Counted from the first letter of the stretch, positions 17,092 to 25,980 are shown. The stretch: DNA of 64,000 bases from Winogradskyella jejuensis (GCF_900129745.1 NZ_FQWS01000002.1:930001-994000), one strand, 5' to 3'. A program made the numbers and translations. Notes: generated by a model from the letters alone, not told the origin.

Positions 17092-19275
17092 ATGAGATAT
17101 ATTTTACTTCTATGCACGACCCTATTATTTATTTCTTGTAAAACAGATAAATCTCAGCAATCCGATGCCGAAAGATGGCAAAGTATTGCAGAGAATATCA
17201 CTATAATAAGAGACAATTTTGGAGTACCACACATTTATGGGAAATCTGATGCAGATGCCGTATTTGGTCTATTGTATGCACAATGTGAAGATGATTTTAA
17301 TCGTGTAGAACAAAATTATATTTGGGCGACAGGACGATTGGCAGAAGTTGAAGGCGAATCTGCAATTTATAGTGATTTACGTGCAAAACTATTTATGACA
17401 GAAGATGAAGCCAAAGAAAACTATAATAAAAGTCCAGATTGGTTAAAAGAACTTTGTAATGCTTTTGCGGATGGTATTAACTACTACTTATATACGCATC
17501 CCGAAGTAAAACCAAGATTACTTACCGAATTTGAACCTTGGATGCCTATGTATTTTAGCGAAGGTTCTATTGGTGGTGATATAGAGCGTGTCTCTACACG
17601 AAAAATAAAAGCGTTTTATGAAGGAAAAGATTCAAAATTATTTGAAGAACAAGCGCCCAAAAAAGAGCAGTTAGAGACTGAACCATCAGGCTCCAATGGT
17701 ATTGCCATATCAGGAAAGTTAACCAAATCTGGAAACCCTATTCTACTCATTAATCCTCATACCTCATTCTTTTTTCGTGGAGAAGTACATGTTGTTAGCC
17801 AAGAAGGACTTAATGCATATGGTGCCGTAACATGGGGACAGTTTTTTGTTTATCAAGGATTTAATGAAAAGACAGGCTGGATGCACACCTCAACTTATAC
17901 AGATGTTATAGATGAATTTGAAGAAGACTTAGTGAAAATAGACGATAAATTAATGTACCGTTATGGTGAGGAATTAAGAGAAGTCCAAACGTTTGAAACA
18001 ACACTTAAATATAAAGATGGAGATACACAGAAGTCTAAAACCTTTCCGTTTTACAGAACGCATCACGGACCAATTACGCAGAGTAAAGATGGTAAATGGA
18101 TAGCTACGGCTATGATGTGGGAACCAGTAAAAGCATTGGAACAATCCTACATTCGCACAAAGCAAAATGGTTACAAAGGTTTTAGAGATATGATGGATAT
18201 CAAAACTAATTCGTCTAACAATACGGTTTATGCAGATGCTGAAGGCAATATTGCCTATTTCCACGGCAATTTTATTCCAAAACGAAATACTAATTTTAAT
18301 TACAGACAACCTGTAGATGGTAGTAACCCAGAAACAGATTGGCAAGGTTTACATGAGGTGGATGAGCACATTACTTTATTAAATCCAGAAAATGGCTGGC
18401 TACAAAACTGTAATTCTACACCATTTACAGCTGCTGCCGAATACAGCCCAAAAGTGGAAGACTACCCAAGCTACATGTCCCTAAATCGTGAAAACTTTAG
18501 AGGTGTTCACGCCATTGATTTGTTGTCAAAAAACAAGGATTACACACTAGATTCTGTTATAGAACTAGCACACGACCCTTATTTACCAGCATTTGAAGCT
18601 TTAATTCCTGGGCTAATTGAAGCATATAAAACAGTTGATTACAAACACCCTTTTATGCAAAAAGCCATAGAAATATTAGATAAATGGGATTACAGAACAT
18701 CAAAAGAATCGGTTGCTATGACTTTAGCGCATTATTACGGTATAAATATTTTGAGAAACGGAGAGCGTCCAAAACCTATGTCTTCTATGGAATTCATTAT
18801 TTACTTCGGCGAGAATTCACCAGAAGGTGAAAGATTAAAACTTTTTGAACAAACAGTAGATTATTTAACTGATACTTTTGGCACATGGAATTTACCTTGG
18901 GGAGAAGTCAATCGTTATCAAAGGCTCAACAGTGATATCAAACAAAAATTTGATGACAATAAACCAAGTATTCCTATTGGTTTCGCCTCTGGTCGTTGGG
19001 GCGCATTAGCTGCTTATGGTGTTAGCTATACCAATCCAGAAGCCAAAAAAATATATGGTACACGTGGTAATAGTTTTGTAGCTGTAGTAGAATTTGGGGA
19101 TAAGGTAAAAGCAAAAAGCATGTTAGCAGGTGGACAAAGTAGTGATGTTAATTCGCCTCATTTTGATGACCAAGCACAACGGTATGCAGACATGAAGTTT
19201 AAAGATGTACCCTATTACAAGGAAGATGTACTTAAAGTTGCTAAAGAAACTTACAAGCCTGGACAGAGAAACTAA
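17092..19275 (+). CDS. Penicillin acylase family (Ntn-hydrolase) lipoprotein
   Basis: A 727-residue protein. The frame extends upstream to a TTG at 17053, but ATG 17092 starts a lipoprotein signal (MRYILLLCTTLLFISCK, lipobox LFISC), so I use it. The order is that of the S45 family: an alpha region of about 200 residues starting 'ITIIRDNFGVPHIYG', then Gly-Ser at the expected autocleavage point (SGSNGIAISG, Ser about 201), and a long beta region with 'INPHTSF' and 'RTHHGPI'. Family members cleave amide bonds of penicillins, acyl-homoserine lactones or other N-acyl compounds; the substrate here cannot be read from sequence. It is probably membrane-anchored facing the periplasm or cell surface. 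The last 4 bases overlap the stop of the convergent gene at 19272. Confidence 0.9.
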   Translation: MRYILLLCTTLLFISCKTDKSQQSDAERWQSIAENITIIRDNFGVPHIYGKSDADAVFGLLYAQCEDDFNRVEQNYIWATGRLAEVEGESAIYSDLRAKLFMTEDEAKENYNKSPDWLKELCNAFADGINYYLYTHPEVKPRLLTEFEPWMPMYFSEGSIGGDIERVSTRKIKAFYEGKDSKLFEEQAPKKEQLETEPSGSNGIAISGKLTKSGNPILLINPHTSFFFRGEVHVVSQEGLNAYGAVTWGQFFVYQGFNEKTGWMHTSTYTDVIDEFEEDLVKIDDKLMYRYGEELREVQTFETTLKYKDGDTQKSKTFPFYRTHHGPITQSKDGKWIATAMMWEPVKALEQSYIRTKQNGYKGFRDMMDIKTNSSNNTVYADAEGNIAYFHGNFIPKRNTNFNYRQPVDGSNPETDWQGLHEVDEHITLLNPENGWLQNCNSTPFTAAAEYSPKVEDYPSYMSLNRENFRGVHAIDLLSKNKDYTLDSVIELAHDPYLPAFEALIPGLIEAYKTVDYKHPFMQKAIEILDKWDYRTSKESVAMTLAHYYGINILRNGERPKPMSSMEFIIYFGENSPEGERLKLFEQTVDYLTDTFGTWNLPWGEVNRYQRLNSDIKQKFDDNKPSIPIGFASGRWGALAAYGVSYTNPEAKKIYGTRGNSFVAVVEFGDKVKAKSMLAGGQSSDVNSPHFDDQAQRYADMKFKDVPYYKEDVLKVAKETYKPGQRN

Positions 19276-19850
19276 TTGCTATCTTCCTCCTCTAGTTCAG
19301 TAATTGTGCCATCATAGGATATAATCTGGCGATTTGTACTAGTAACTGTAACTGTGGTGTAACCACTCGCATTTATTCTAAAGTTAAACTGCAAAAAGTC
19401 ATCTTCGGTTTTAGCCTCAAATTTTAATACAAAAGTCTTTTTCTTTTCATTGACTTTAAGACTATAATTTTTTATTTCGCCTTTGTATCTAATTCCACTC
19501 TCATTACCAACGCGCTTAGGAAAAAATACTCGCCCAAAATAAGGTAAAAATAAATCTGCATTAATATCTGAGAGCTTTACAAAATTGGTGTTTGTAGATA
19601 CATCTACTCTATTTCCCTGAAAAACACCAGCACCACCAGGTAAACTCATACCTATGGTAGCCACATCATTCCCTAAGGGATTGGCCCAACGCGCTTCAAA
19701 CATTAAGTTTTTAGAATCTAATAATGCTTTTGTGTCTTTAAATTGGGACTCAAGTTTGGCTTTCTTTTCAGCTTTACGTTCTTGTCTAGATTGGGAAAAT
19801 GAGTTGAACGTAAAAAATGCAAGTGTAAAAAATAACGCTAACTTTTTCAT
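19272..19850 (-). CDS. DUF4251 domain protein, exported
   Basis: A 192-residue protein. I place the start at ATG 19850, which opens a signal peptide (MKKLALFFTLAFFTFNSFS) followed by a Lys/Glu-rich linker; the upstream extension to 19886 adds a weak non-signal leader. The mature part has features of DUF4251: 'FEARWANPLG', 'LSDINADLFLPYFGRVFFP' and a beta-rich tail ending 'ISYDGTITELEEEDSN'. The function of the family is unknown, and it is common in Bacteroidota. Its stop overlaps the end of the acylase gene tail-to-tail by 4 bp. A near-consensus -7 box (TAAATTTA) lies just upstream. Confidence 0.8.
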   Translation of the reverse strand: MKKLALFFTLAFFTFNSFSQSRQERKAEKKAKLESQFKDTKALLDSKNLMFEARWANPLGNDVATIGMSLPGGAGVFQGNRVDVSTNTNFVKLSDINADLFLPYFGRVFFPKRVGNESGIRYKGEIKNYSLKVNEKKKTFVLKFEAKTEDDFLQFNFRINASGYTTVTVTSTNRQIISYDGTITELEEEDSN

Positions 19851-19975
19851 AATGATGCTTTTAGCTAAATTTACAACAAAAATCAATCCAAAACACTGTT
19901 TTGTAAGAGTTTAACAGTATGGTAGAAATTGTATCTTATTAATTTTTAGTCTTAAAATATAAACTTTCAAAAATT

Positions 19976-21094
19976 TTACAAGGACATTTCTTTAAACGTA
20001 ATTCCTAAAGCATTCTGGATATCTATTAATTTCTGCATTTCGCCTGGAATTATAAGCGCTATGGATTGCCCGGTCTTTCCTGCGCGTGCAGTTCTCCCGC
20101 TACGATGCGTGTAATATTCTAATTGCTCTGGTAATTGATGATGAATAACAAAAGCCAGATTGTTAACATCTATACCACGTGCAGAAACATCTGTTGAAAC
20201 TAAAAACTGTAAACTTTCGTTTTTAAAAGCACGCATTACTTTATCACGTTCTTTTTGCTGCATATCGCCTTCTAATGCATCTACTGAAAACCCTTCATTT
20301 TTTAACTCTTGTGCAAACTTCTTTGTTCCTGCTTTTGTACGGCAAAAAATGATACCGCGGTCATTAGGATGTTTATCTAATAGACACGAAACTATACTCA
20401 GCTTGTCTTTTATACTAGTATTTATAAAATGATGAAAGATATTGGCATTAACCAAGGAATTTTTGTCAATTTCAATACGTACAGCATCAGCAGACATATA
20501 TGTTTTTACCATGTGCTGAATGTCGCTTGGCATGGTTGCAGAAAAAAGCCAAGTCTTTCGAGATTCTGTATTATACTTTAAAATTTTACTCAAATCTTCT
20601 TTAAAGCCCATGCTCAGCATCTCATCAGCCTCATCTAGAATCAGTGTTTTAACCTGACTTATATCTACAGCGCCGCGTTCTATTAAGTCCAATAATCGTC
20701 CTGGAGTAGCAACTACAATATGAGTTGTGCGAGTTAGAGCTTTAATCTGCTTGTCCATTTTTTCACCACCATAAACACCTTCAACAAATATTTTATGGTC
20801 AATATATTTTGTGAACTTAAAAAGCTGCTTCTTAATCTGTTGTACCAACTCTCGAGTTGGAGCAATAATTAAGGCTTGTACATTATCATTTTTTGGGTCA
20901 ATAGCATTTAAAACTGGTAATCCAAAAGCTGCTGTTTTGCCCGTACCCGTTTGCGCCAAACCAATGAGGTCCGTTTTAGACTCTAACAAAACAGGAATAA
21001 CTTCTTGCTGAATTCTCGTTGGATGCTTTATCCCTAATTCTTTTAATCCTTTTACGTATGCTTTAGATACACCGAGCTCTAAAAATGTGGCCAT
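19976..21094 (-). CDS. DEAD-box ATP-dependent RNA helicase, short RhlE-like form
   Basis: A 372-residue protein starting at ATG 21094 (a TTG 6 nt further upstream is in frame but unlikely). Motifs in order: Q motif (HPTRIQQ), motif I AQTGTGKT (47-54), PTREL, TPGR, DEAD (154-157), SAT (185-187), and motif VI HRSGRTARAG. It ends soon after the RecA2 domain, so it lacks the basic C-terminal tail usual in RhlE/CsdA. Family role: ATP-driven unwinding of short RNA duplexes in ribosome assembly or RNA decay. A consensus promoter box lies 18 nt upstream. It appears to be a single-gene transcript. Confidence 0.93.
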   Translation of the reverse strand: MATFLELGVSKAYVKGLKELGIKHPTRIQQEVIPVLLESKTDLIGLAQTGTGKTAAFGLPVLNAIDPKNDNVQALIIAPTRELVQQIKKQLFKFTKYIDHKIFVEGVYGGEKMDKQIKALTRTTHIVVATPGRLLDLIERGAVDISQVKTLILDEADEMLSMGFKEDLSKILKYNTESRKTWLFSATMPSDIQHMVKTYMSADAVRIEIDKNSLVNANIFHHFINTSIKDKLSIVSCLLDKHPNDRGIIFCRTKAGTKKFAQELKNEGFSVDALEGDMQQKERDKVMRAFKNESLQFLVSTDVSARGIDVNNLAFVIHHQLPEQLEYYTHRSGRTARAGKTGQSIALIIPGEMQKLIDIQNALGITFKEMSL

Positions 21095-21111
21095 TATCAA
21101 TAATTTTGCTG

Positions 21112-21119
21112 CAAAGGTA
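21112..21119 (-). promoter_or_regulatory. -7 promoter box of the DEAD-box helicase gene
   Basis: The minus-strand sequence TACCTTTG (complement of 21112-21119) matches TAnnTTTG and ends 17 nt before ATG 21094. This implies a very short untranslated leader. Confidence 0.6.
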
Positions 21120-21176
21120 AACTTATTTAAGTCTGCTACTTCAATTATTAATGCTTCTTTGTATTTTTAATTCTGA

Positions 21177-21983
21177 ATGAAAAACAACATCGAATTACAG
21201 TATAAAGGCTTTTTAAAAACTCATAATCTTTGGAGGAATTCAGATGTTTTTGAACTTGACCAGTTTCAGTTTGAAGCTAAGACATTTTCCATTGAAAATA
21301 CTCAAAGATTTAAAGAAATAAGACTAGGAAAACGTGTTGAAGAATTCTTAAGTCATCATCTGAAAAGTACACGAAAAATAGATGTTATAGCTGAAAATAT
21401 TCAGATTAAGGATAACAAAATTACTGTTGGAGAGTTAGACTTTTTACTGAGAGATAAATCCAAATGTATTCATCTCGAAGTGATTTACAAATTCTACCTC
21501 TATGACCCAGATGTCAAAGGTGATGAATTATCAAAATGGATTGGTCCAAATCGAAAAGATACTTTAGTTTATAAACTACAAAAGCTAAAGGATAGGCAGT
21601 TGCCACTGCTCTACTCTAAGCATTGCAAAAAAACGTTGGGAACATGTAATCTTCAAGCTAAAGATATTACACAACAAGTTTGTTATAAAGCACAATTATT
21701 TTTACCCTTTGAAAGCAATATTAAAGACATTTCACCTCTAAAAAATAATTGTATTTCAGGATTTTATCTCTCTTTTAATAAGATTGAAATCTTAAGAAAT
21801 TTTAGTTTTTATAAACCTTCAAAACTGGATTGGCTAATTGAACCTCATGATAAAGTTGATTGGATAGACTTTACCGAGGCTAAAGAAATAATTACAGGTT
21901 ATATAAATGAAGAACGCTCACCAATGGTATGGCTTAAAGACCAAAATAATAACCTGCAGAAATGCTTCATCACATTCTGGTAA
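21177..21983 (+). CDS. DUF1853 family protein, PD-(D/E)XK nuclease-like
   Basis: A 268-residue cytoplasmic protein resembling DUF1853. The core 'VGELDFLLRDKSKCIHLEV' is followed by IYKF, with E86, D88, E101 and K105 spaced as in a PD-(D/E)XK nuclease active site (E...D...E-x3-K). Family knowledge: DUF1853 is placed in the PD-(D/E)XK superfamily, but no reaction has been established. It overlaps the pseudouridine synthase gene by one base (TAATG), so the two are translationally coupled. That pairing suggests an RNA-related role, which is inference only. Confidence 0.8.
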   Translation: MKNNIELQYKGFLKTHNLWRNSDVFELDQFQFEAKTFSIENTQRFKEIRLGKRVEEFLSHHLKSTRKIDVIAENIQIKDNKITVGELDFLLRDKSKCIHLEVIYKFYLYDPDVKGDELSKWIGPNRKDTLVYKLQKLKDRQLPLLYSKHCKKTLGTCNLQAKDITQQVCYKAQLFLPFESNIKDISPLKNNCISGFYLSFNKIEILRNFSFYKPSKLDWLIEPHDKVDWIDFTEAKEIITGYINEERSPMVWLKDQNNNLQKCFITFW

Positions 21984-22555
21984 TGCACAAACACTATAAG
22001 ATATACAAGCCTTACGGGTATTTAAGTCAGTTTGTAAATAATCAAAACAAACGTCGTAATAAAAAGTTATTATCCGATTTATTTAACTTTTCAAAAGAAA
22101 CTATGGCTATTGGCCGTTTGGACGAGAAATCTGAAGGTCTACTCTTACTCACAACGGATGGTAAGTTTAGCGAATATATTAGAAGTGCAAAAGTTGAAAA
22201 AGAATACCATGTTATGGTTGATGGTATAATCACTCTAAAACATATTGAAAAACTTAAAAATGGAGTAGAAATATCATTAAACGGGAAACCGTACATTACA
22301 AAATCGTGTGAAGCAGAAATTTTAAAAGACACTTCTCATATTATTAACCGTTTTGTGCGTGATGAACGTCATGGGACAACATCATGGCTAAGTATTACTA
22401 TTACTGAAGGGAAATTTAGACAGGTACGAAAAATGACCGCTAGTATTGGATTACCAACATTGCGTTTAGTTCGTATTAGGATTGGAGAATATACTTTAGA
22501 CAGTTTAAAACCTGGAGACTCTGAGGAGATTAATTCCCATCATTCTTTGCCGTAG
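21983..22555 (+). CDS. RluE-type 23S rRNA pseudouridine synthase
   Basis: A 190-residue protein of the RsuA/RluB/E/F family. The start at ATG 21983 overlaps the preceding stop as TAATG; the in-frame ATG at 21962 would lie inside the upstream gene. The catalytic motif GRLDEKSEGLLLLT contains Asp47, and downstream 'EKEYHVMVDG' and 'EGKFRQVRKMTASIGLPTLR' are family signatures. There is no S4 domain and the length fits RluE (modifier of a helix 89 uridine in E. coli 23S rRNA). The exact target site here is inferred. Its 3' end overlaps the convergent gene at 22530 by 26 bp. Confidence 0.9.
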   Translation: MHKHYKIYKPYGYLSQFVNNQNKRRNKKLLSDLFNFSKETMAIGRLDEKSEGLLLLTTDGKFSEYIRSAKVEKEYHVMVDGIITLKHIEKLKNGVEISLNGKPYITKSCEAEILKDTSHIINRFVRDERHGTTSWLSITITEGKFRQVRKMTASIGLPTLRLVRIRIGEYTLDSLKPGDSEEINSHHSLP

Positions 22556-23240
22556 TAATCTGTGGTTTTTCGTTTATGAATGTAATGGTAGCTTTAACGC
22601 CTGTTAACAAGTTCCATTCTTTTGAAGACACCACATTACCTTTATCATCGTAGACTACGAACTCTGCAGTATTTGGCCCAGAATCACCCTGATTTAAGGC
22701 TTTAATATCAATTTTGTTAATACCTTGACTCAAATTGATTTTTAAACGTCTATACTGAGATGTGAGCAAAACATTTCGGTAAACAATATTGTCATTTACA
22801 GAAACACTTACACGGTCTCCATCTGGATACTCATGGTCTCTACATACAATATTTACAAACTCAGTATCAATATCGTATTGCCCAAGAAATTGGTCACTCA
22901 TGTATCGACGAATACCGAGTGCCTGAGCTTCTTTTCGCCATCGTTCTTCAAAAATCTCACCTGGACTTCTTAGACCGTCTCCTCCCGTCATTGAAAATGG
23001 ACGTTCTAATTCTTTAACTTTAGTTCTGGATATGGTAGCACTATTATTCTTAGATTTATCAGCATCGGCTTTTGGATTCTTCTTTGGAGCTACTTTAATT
23101 TTTTTAGGTGTAGAATCTTTCTCTTTTTTAGACTCAACCGCAGGTATCCTAATAGACTTTTTCTCTTTGTCTGTCACTTGCGCGTTAAGCGACATCCCAA
23201 AGGCTAAAATGCATAGTATTAAGAAGTAGCGATTATTCAT
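22530..23240 (-). CDS. Exported protein of unknown function
   Basis: A 236-residue protein with a signal peptide (MNNRYFLILCILAFGMSLNAQ). A low-complexity Lys/Asp/Ser-rich linker follows (about 25-75). A beta-rich C-terminal domain (about 130-230) contains 'DGDRVSVSVNDNIVYRNVLL' and 'LSQGINKIDIKALNQGDSGP', which look like an Ig- or carbohydrate-binding-like sandwich. No enzyme motif is seen. I do not recognise a named family. It is likely periplasmic or outer-membrane associated. It is convergent with the pseudouridine synthase gene, overlapping 26 bp, and lies downstream of the SF2 helicase gene on the same strand with a 93-bp gap. Confidence 0.75.
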   Translation of the reverse strand: MNNRYFLILCILAFGMSLNAQVTDKEKKSIRIPAVESKKEKDSTPKKIKVAPKKNPKADADKSKNNSATISRTKVKELERPFSMTGGDGLRSPGEIFEERWRKEAQALGIRRYMSDQFLGQYDIDTEFVNIVCRDHEYPDGDRVSVSVNDNIVYRNVLLTSQYRRLKINLSQGINKIDIKALNQGDSGPNTAEFVVYDDKGNVVSSKEWNLLTGVKATITFINEKPQITTAKNDGN

Positions 23241-23333
23241 ACCTAAGTTTCGAAATAGATTAGTTATATGATAACAAAAACTATACCTATTTCAAATTAA
23301 ACGTATAAAAAACAAAAACCTTTCAAAAAAACG

Positions 23334-24848
23334 TTAAAACTTTCCGTTGAAACTTAAGCGTAAACGTCTATTATACTCTTCAAAAAGCCAGTCTTTGTAG
23401 TTTTGTGTGCTGTTCATTATACAATAGCAATATTGCTTAATTCTGTATCCAATTTCGTCCTGTAACTCTTTTATGCGCTCTCTTGCCTCAAAAACGTCTT
23501 CACAGTTCTCGATACAGATTTGAGAATGTTGTTCTATAGAGCGCTCAATTACTGTAAAAGACTTCTTGCCTGAGTTTAAAACCTTCTTATATTCTGCTTT
23601 AACATCAAAATCAAGAGATTCAGACTTTTTAAACTTTTTACGAAGCGCATCAGGCATTTCATAAACAAAATCACGCTCTAGAGTATCGTCATCTACAATA
23701 TTTTCTAGGTAAAAATCAGGATATTTAAAAATATGCTGCCAATCTACAGGTTGGTCCCAAGGTCCAAAACGTGCAATATTGTTTCCTAAATCTACAACTT
23801 GAAATGTGTCTCTGTTCTTGTAGATACGAGACCCACGACCAATCATTTGAAAGTATAATGTTAATGAGCGTGTGGCTCTATTTAAGATAATAGACTCAAC
23901 AGAAGGTTCGTCAAACCCTGTAGTTAAGATACTAACGGAAGTTAATACAGCATCAGGTGTTTTTTTAAACCACAGAAGCGTTTCCTTACGTTCTTCTTTA
24001 CTAGCTGTGTTATCTAGATGTTTTACATTATAACCAGCGCGTTTGAAGGTATAATAGACTTCCTTAGAAGTATGAATTCCATTATTAAAGATTAAAGTTT
24101 TTTTGCCCTTTGAAGTCTCCTCAAATGCGGTTAATAGCTTTGTTTGCATAAAGCTATTTGTATATAGTGCTTCAGAAGATTTTACGGTGTAATCGCCATT
24201 AATACCAACCTTAAGACTGGTTAGACCAACATCAAAGCTTACAGTTTCTGCTTTTGCCAAAAACCCATTTTTTATCAAAGTAGAAATATCATCTCCAACA
24301 ATTAATTTGTCATAATTATCTTTCATTGGGAGCTTAATATTACTACTCAATGGTGTAGCTGTAACACCCAATATAAAACACTGGTCAAAGAACTTAAATA
24401 ACTTCCTAAATGAGTTGTAATGTGCTTCATCAATTATAACAAGACCAACATTTTTAAGTTCAAAATCATTCTCAGATAGACGGTTATTTAGAGTTTCTAC
24501 CATAGCTACAAAGCATTGGTAATCGTCTTGGTCTGGTAATTCCTTTACTTTACTGTTAATAATCTTATTCTTAACATTAAAGCCAGATAAAACACGAGAA
24601 GTCTGCTTACATAATTCTATACGATGCGTAAGGATAACTACTTTTTGGTTTTTTTCTTTGATATAGCGACGTACAATTTCAGAAAAGATAACCGTTTTAC
24701 CACCTCCAGTTGGTAACTGATATAAAAGGTTGTAATCGGCTGGAGCCTCGTCCATAACATCAAAAATGCGACGCAAATCAGCAATTTGATAATCATAAAG
24801 ACGCTTTTTACTCTCTTGTTCTACTTGTACTTGAGTCTCTACAGACAT
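23334..24848 (-). CDS. DEAD/DEAH-box superfamily 2 helicase (SSL2/type III restriction-like)
   Basis: A 504-residue helicase core: a Q-like 'RLYDYQ', motif I PTGGGKT (46-52), motif II DEAH (140-143), motif III 'GVTATP', and motif VI 'QMIGRGSR'. The fold is that of the SSL2/RecG-like 'Helicase C + ResIII' proteins. A C-terminal extension of about 110 residues ('IERSIEQHSQICIENCEDVF', 'YKDWLFEEYNRRLRLSFNGK') has no nuclease motif I recognise. No methylase or restriction partner is next to it, so it is more likely a housekeeping DNA/RNA repair helicase than part of a restriction system. A consensus promoter box lies about 65 nt upstream. Confidence 0.88.
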   Translation of the reverse strand: MSVETQVQVEQESKKRLYDYQIADLRRIFDVMDEAPADYNLLYQLPTGGGKTVIFSEIVRRYIKEKNQKVVILTHRIELCKQTSRVLSGFNVKNKIINSKVKELPDQDDYQCFVAMVETLNNRLSENDFELKNVGLVIIDEAHYNSFRKLFKFFDQCFILGVTATPLSSNIKLPMKDNYDKLIVGDDISTLIKNGFLAKAETVSFDVGLTSLKVGINGDYTVKSSEALYTNSFMQTKLLTAFEETSKGKKTLIFNNGIHTSKEVYYTFKRAGYNVKHLDNTASKEERKETLLWFKKTPDAVLTSVSILTTGFDEPSVESIILNRATRSLTLYFQMIGRGSRIYKNRDTFQVVDLGNNIARFGPWDQPVDWQHIFKYPDFYLENIVDDDTLERDFVYEMPDALRKKFKKSESLDFDVKAEYKKVLNSGKKSFTVIERSIEQHSQICIENCEDVFEARERIKELQDEIGYRIKQYCYCIMNSTQNYKDWLFEEYNRRLRLSFNGKF

Positions 24849-24913
24849 ATAGCGGTATTGTATATTAATTGATTAATAGCTCAGGTCTACACATGGTTAA
24901 TAGACCAATTTTG

Positions 24914-24921
24914 CAAAAATA
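24914..24921 (-). promoter_or_regulatory. -7 promoter box upstream of the SF2 helicase gene
   Basis: The minus-strand TATTTTTG (complement of 24914-24921) matches TAnnTTTG. It gives a leader of about 60 nt before ATG 24848. Confidence 0.45.
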
Positions 24922-25020
24922 GGGCATAATAACGGTTTTATATACGGATGTTAACAACATTTTAAAAGTGGTATCGTTTTTGTGAATTCTTTAACATTAA
25001 TCCTAAAAACTTGAATAATT

Positions 25021-25587
25021 ATGAGAAATCTTAGACGAAATGCCCCAACAGTTAATGCAGGCTCAATGGCAGATATCGCTTTTTTACTGCTTATTTTCTT
25101 TTTAGTAACGACTACCATATCAGCCGATAAAGGGATTCTGAGGAAACTTCCAAATAAATGTGTAGAACCACCATGTGACATAACAATTAATGATAGAAAT
25201 ATTCTAAAAGTGTTTGTTAACAAGGAGAACAAAATCATGATTGAAGACGATGCTATTATAGAGCTTTCAGAATTAAAAGATATTCTTATTAATTTTATTG
25301 ATAACAATGGTGAAAAGACATGTGATTACTGTAATGGCAAACAACTCTTAACATCGTCTGATAAACCTTCGGAAGCTATTATATCCTTAAAACATGATGC
25401 ACAAACCAATTACGGTATGTTTATTAGCGTACAAGACGAAGTAAGCAAAGCTTATCTAGAATTAAGAACAGCCTATGCTAAATCTGTTTTTAATAAAACA
25501 CCTGAAGAACTTTCGAAAGATGAATTAGAACAGGTAAAAAAGGCCTACCCTTTTATACTTTCTGAAGTTAAAGTTGAACGTAACTAA
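25021..25587 (+). CDS. ExbD/TolR family biopolymer transport protein (orphan)
   Basis: A 188-residue protein. It has a short basic cytoplasmic N-terminus, one membrane helix with the functional Asp (SMADIAFLLLIFFLVTTT, about 15-32), and a periplasmic domain. The periplasmic part holds two cysteine pairs, C-x4-C ('NKCVEPPCD') and C-x2-C ('KTCDYCNG'), which could form disulfides. ExbD normally couples the proton gradient to TonB together with ExbB, but no exbB, tonB or second exbD is nearby. It may pair with subunits encoded elsewhere. The stretch 24849-25020 upstream is shared with the divergent helicase promoter. Confidence 0.9.
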   Translation: MRNLRRNAPTVNAGSMADIAFLLLIFFLVTTTISADKGILRKLPNKCVEPPCDITINDRNILKVFVNKENKIMIEDDAIIELSELKDILINFIDNNGEKTCDYCNGKQLLTSSDKPSEAIISLKHDAQTNYGMFISVQDEVSKAYLELRTAYAKSVFNKTPEELSKDELEQVKKAYPFILSEVKVERN

Positions 25588-25646
25588 ATTGCAATTCTAG
25601 GTTAATACAAAGTTAACGTGTGTTAAATCAGCACATTACTTGTAAC

Positions 25647-25701
25647 ATGATTGTTTTTTACTCGTCTATATAGTGTAATCAATTAAAAATCGAACAATCA
25701 T
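25647..25701 (+). promoter_or_regulatory. Inverted repeat covering the start codon of a tiny ORF
   Basis: ATGATTGTT (25647-25655) is perfectly repeated in inverse as AACAATCAT (25693-25701), with a 37-nt spacer. The right arm covers the first two bases of the ATG at 25700. It could be an RNA hairpin hiding that start or a protein-binding site. Confidence 0.4.
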
Positions 25702-25786
25702 GAGAACACTAGACAACAATCAGTTAACGAGCCGAAATTCAGAAGCAAAAAGTTTTACTTGGAATAGTAAAAGACGCTTTAGGTAA
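25700..25786 (+). CDS. Candidate 28-residue basic microprotein
   Basis: ATG 25700 to TAA 25784-25786 encodes a 28-residue peptide (MRTLDNNQLTSRNSEAKSFT, then WNSKRRFR). It is basic at its C-terminus and has no hydrophobic segment. It is the first of two tiny ORFs in a 393-bp gap that has no longer gene. The unit ends at a strong terminator (25902-25937). Coding status is unproven; it could be a leader peptide, a microprotein or chance. Confidence 0.3.
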   Translation: MRTLDNNQLTSRNSEAKSFTWNSKRRFR

Positions 25787-25805
25787 TCTTTTAAAACACA
25801 GAGTT

Positions 25806-25877
25806 ATGAAAGCATTATCCAAAATCGTCAATACATCTAACAGTTTAGATGATGACCTAGAAAACATTAGAAGATGA
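25806..25877 (+). CDS. Candidate 23-residue microprotein
   Basis: ATG 25806 to TGA 25875-25877 encodes 23 residues (MKALSKIVNTSNSLDDDLEN, then IRR). It has a basic N-terminus and an acidic middle. It lies 19 nt after the preceding tiny ORF and 24 nt before the terminator stem, so both would be on one short transcript. Function is unknown and coding is unproven. Confidence 0.3.
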   Translation: MKALSKIVNTSNSLDDDLENIRR

Positions 25878-25901
25878 GTTTTAAAAACATCCATTTAAAG
25901 T

Positions 25902-25937
25902 AAACCAGTATCCGTAATGATGCTGGTTTTTTGTTTT
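25902..25937 (+). terminator. Rho-independent terminator after the tiny ORFs
   Basis: An 11-bp stem, AAACCAGTATC (25902-25912) with GATGCTGGTTT (25919-25929), includes one G-T pair and a 6-nt loop. A T-rich tail follows to 25937. It closes a short transcript upstream of the dipeptidase gene, or acts as an attenuator for it. Confidence 0.75.
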
Positions 25938-25980
25938 TAAAGGTTTCTAGTCTATTTTTATAAAAAATTGAAACCTAACC

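Noticed and set aside
17092-19275. Antibiotic resistance (penicillin acylase) call
   Set aside because: The S45 family acts on many N-acyl amides; nothing in the sequence or neighbours supports penicillin as substrate.
23334-24848. Type III restriction system helicase
   Set aside because: No methylase, specificity or nuclease gene is adjacent, and the C-terminal part lacks a nuclease motif.
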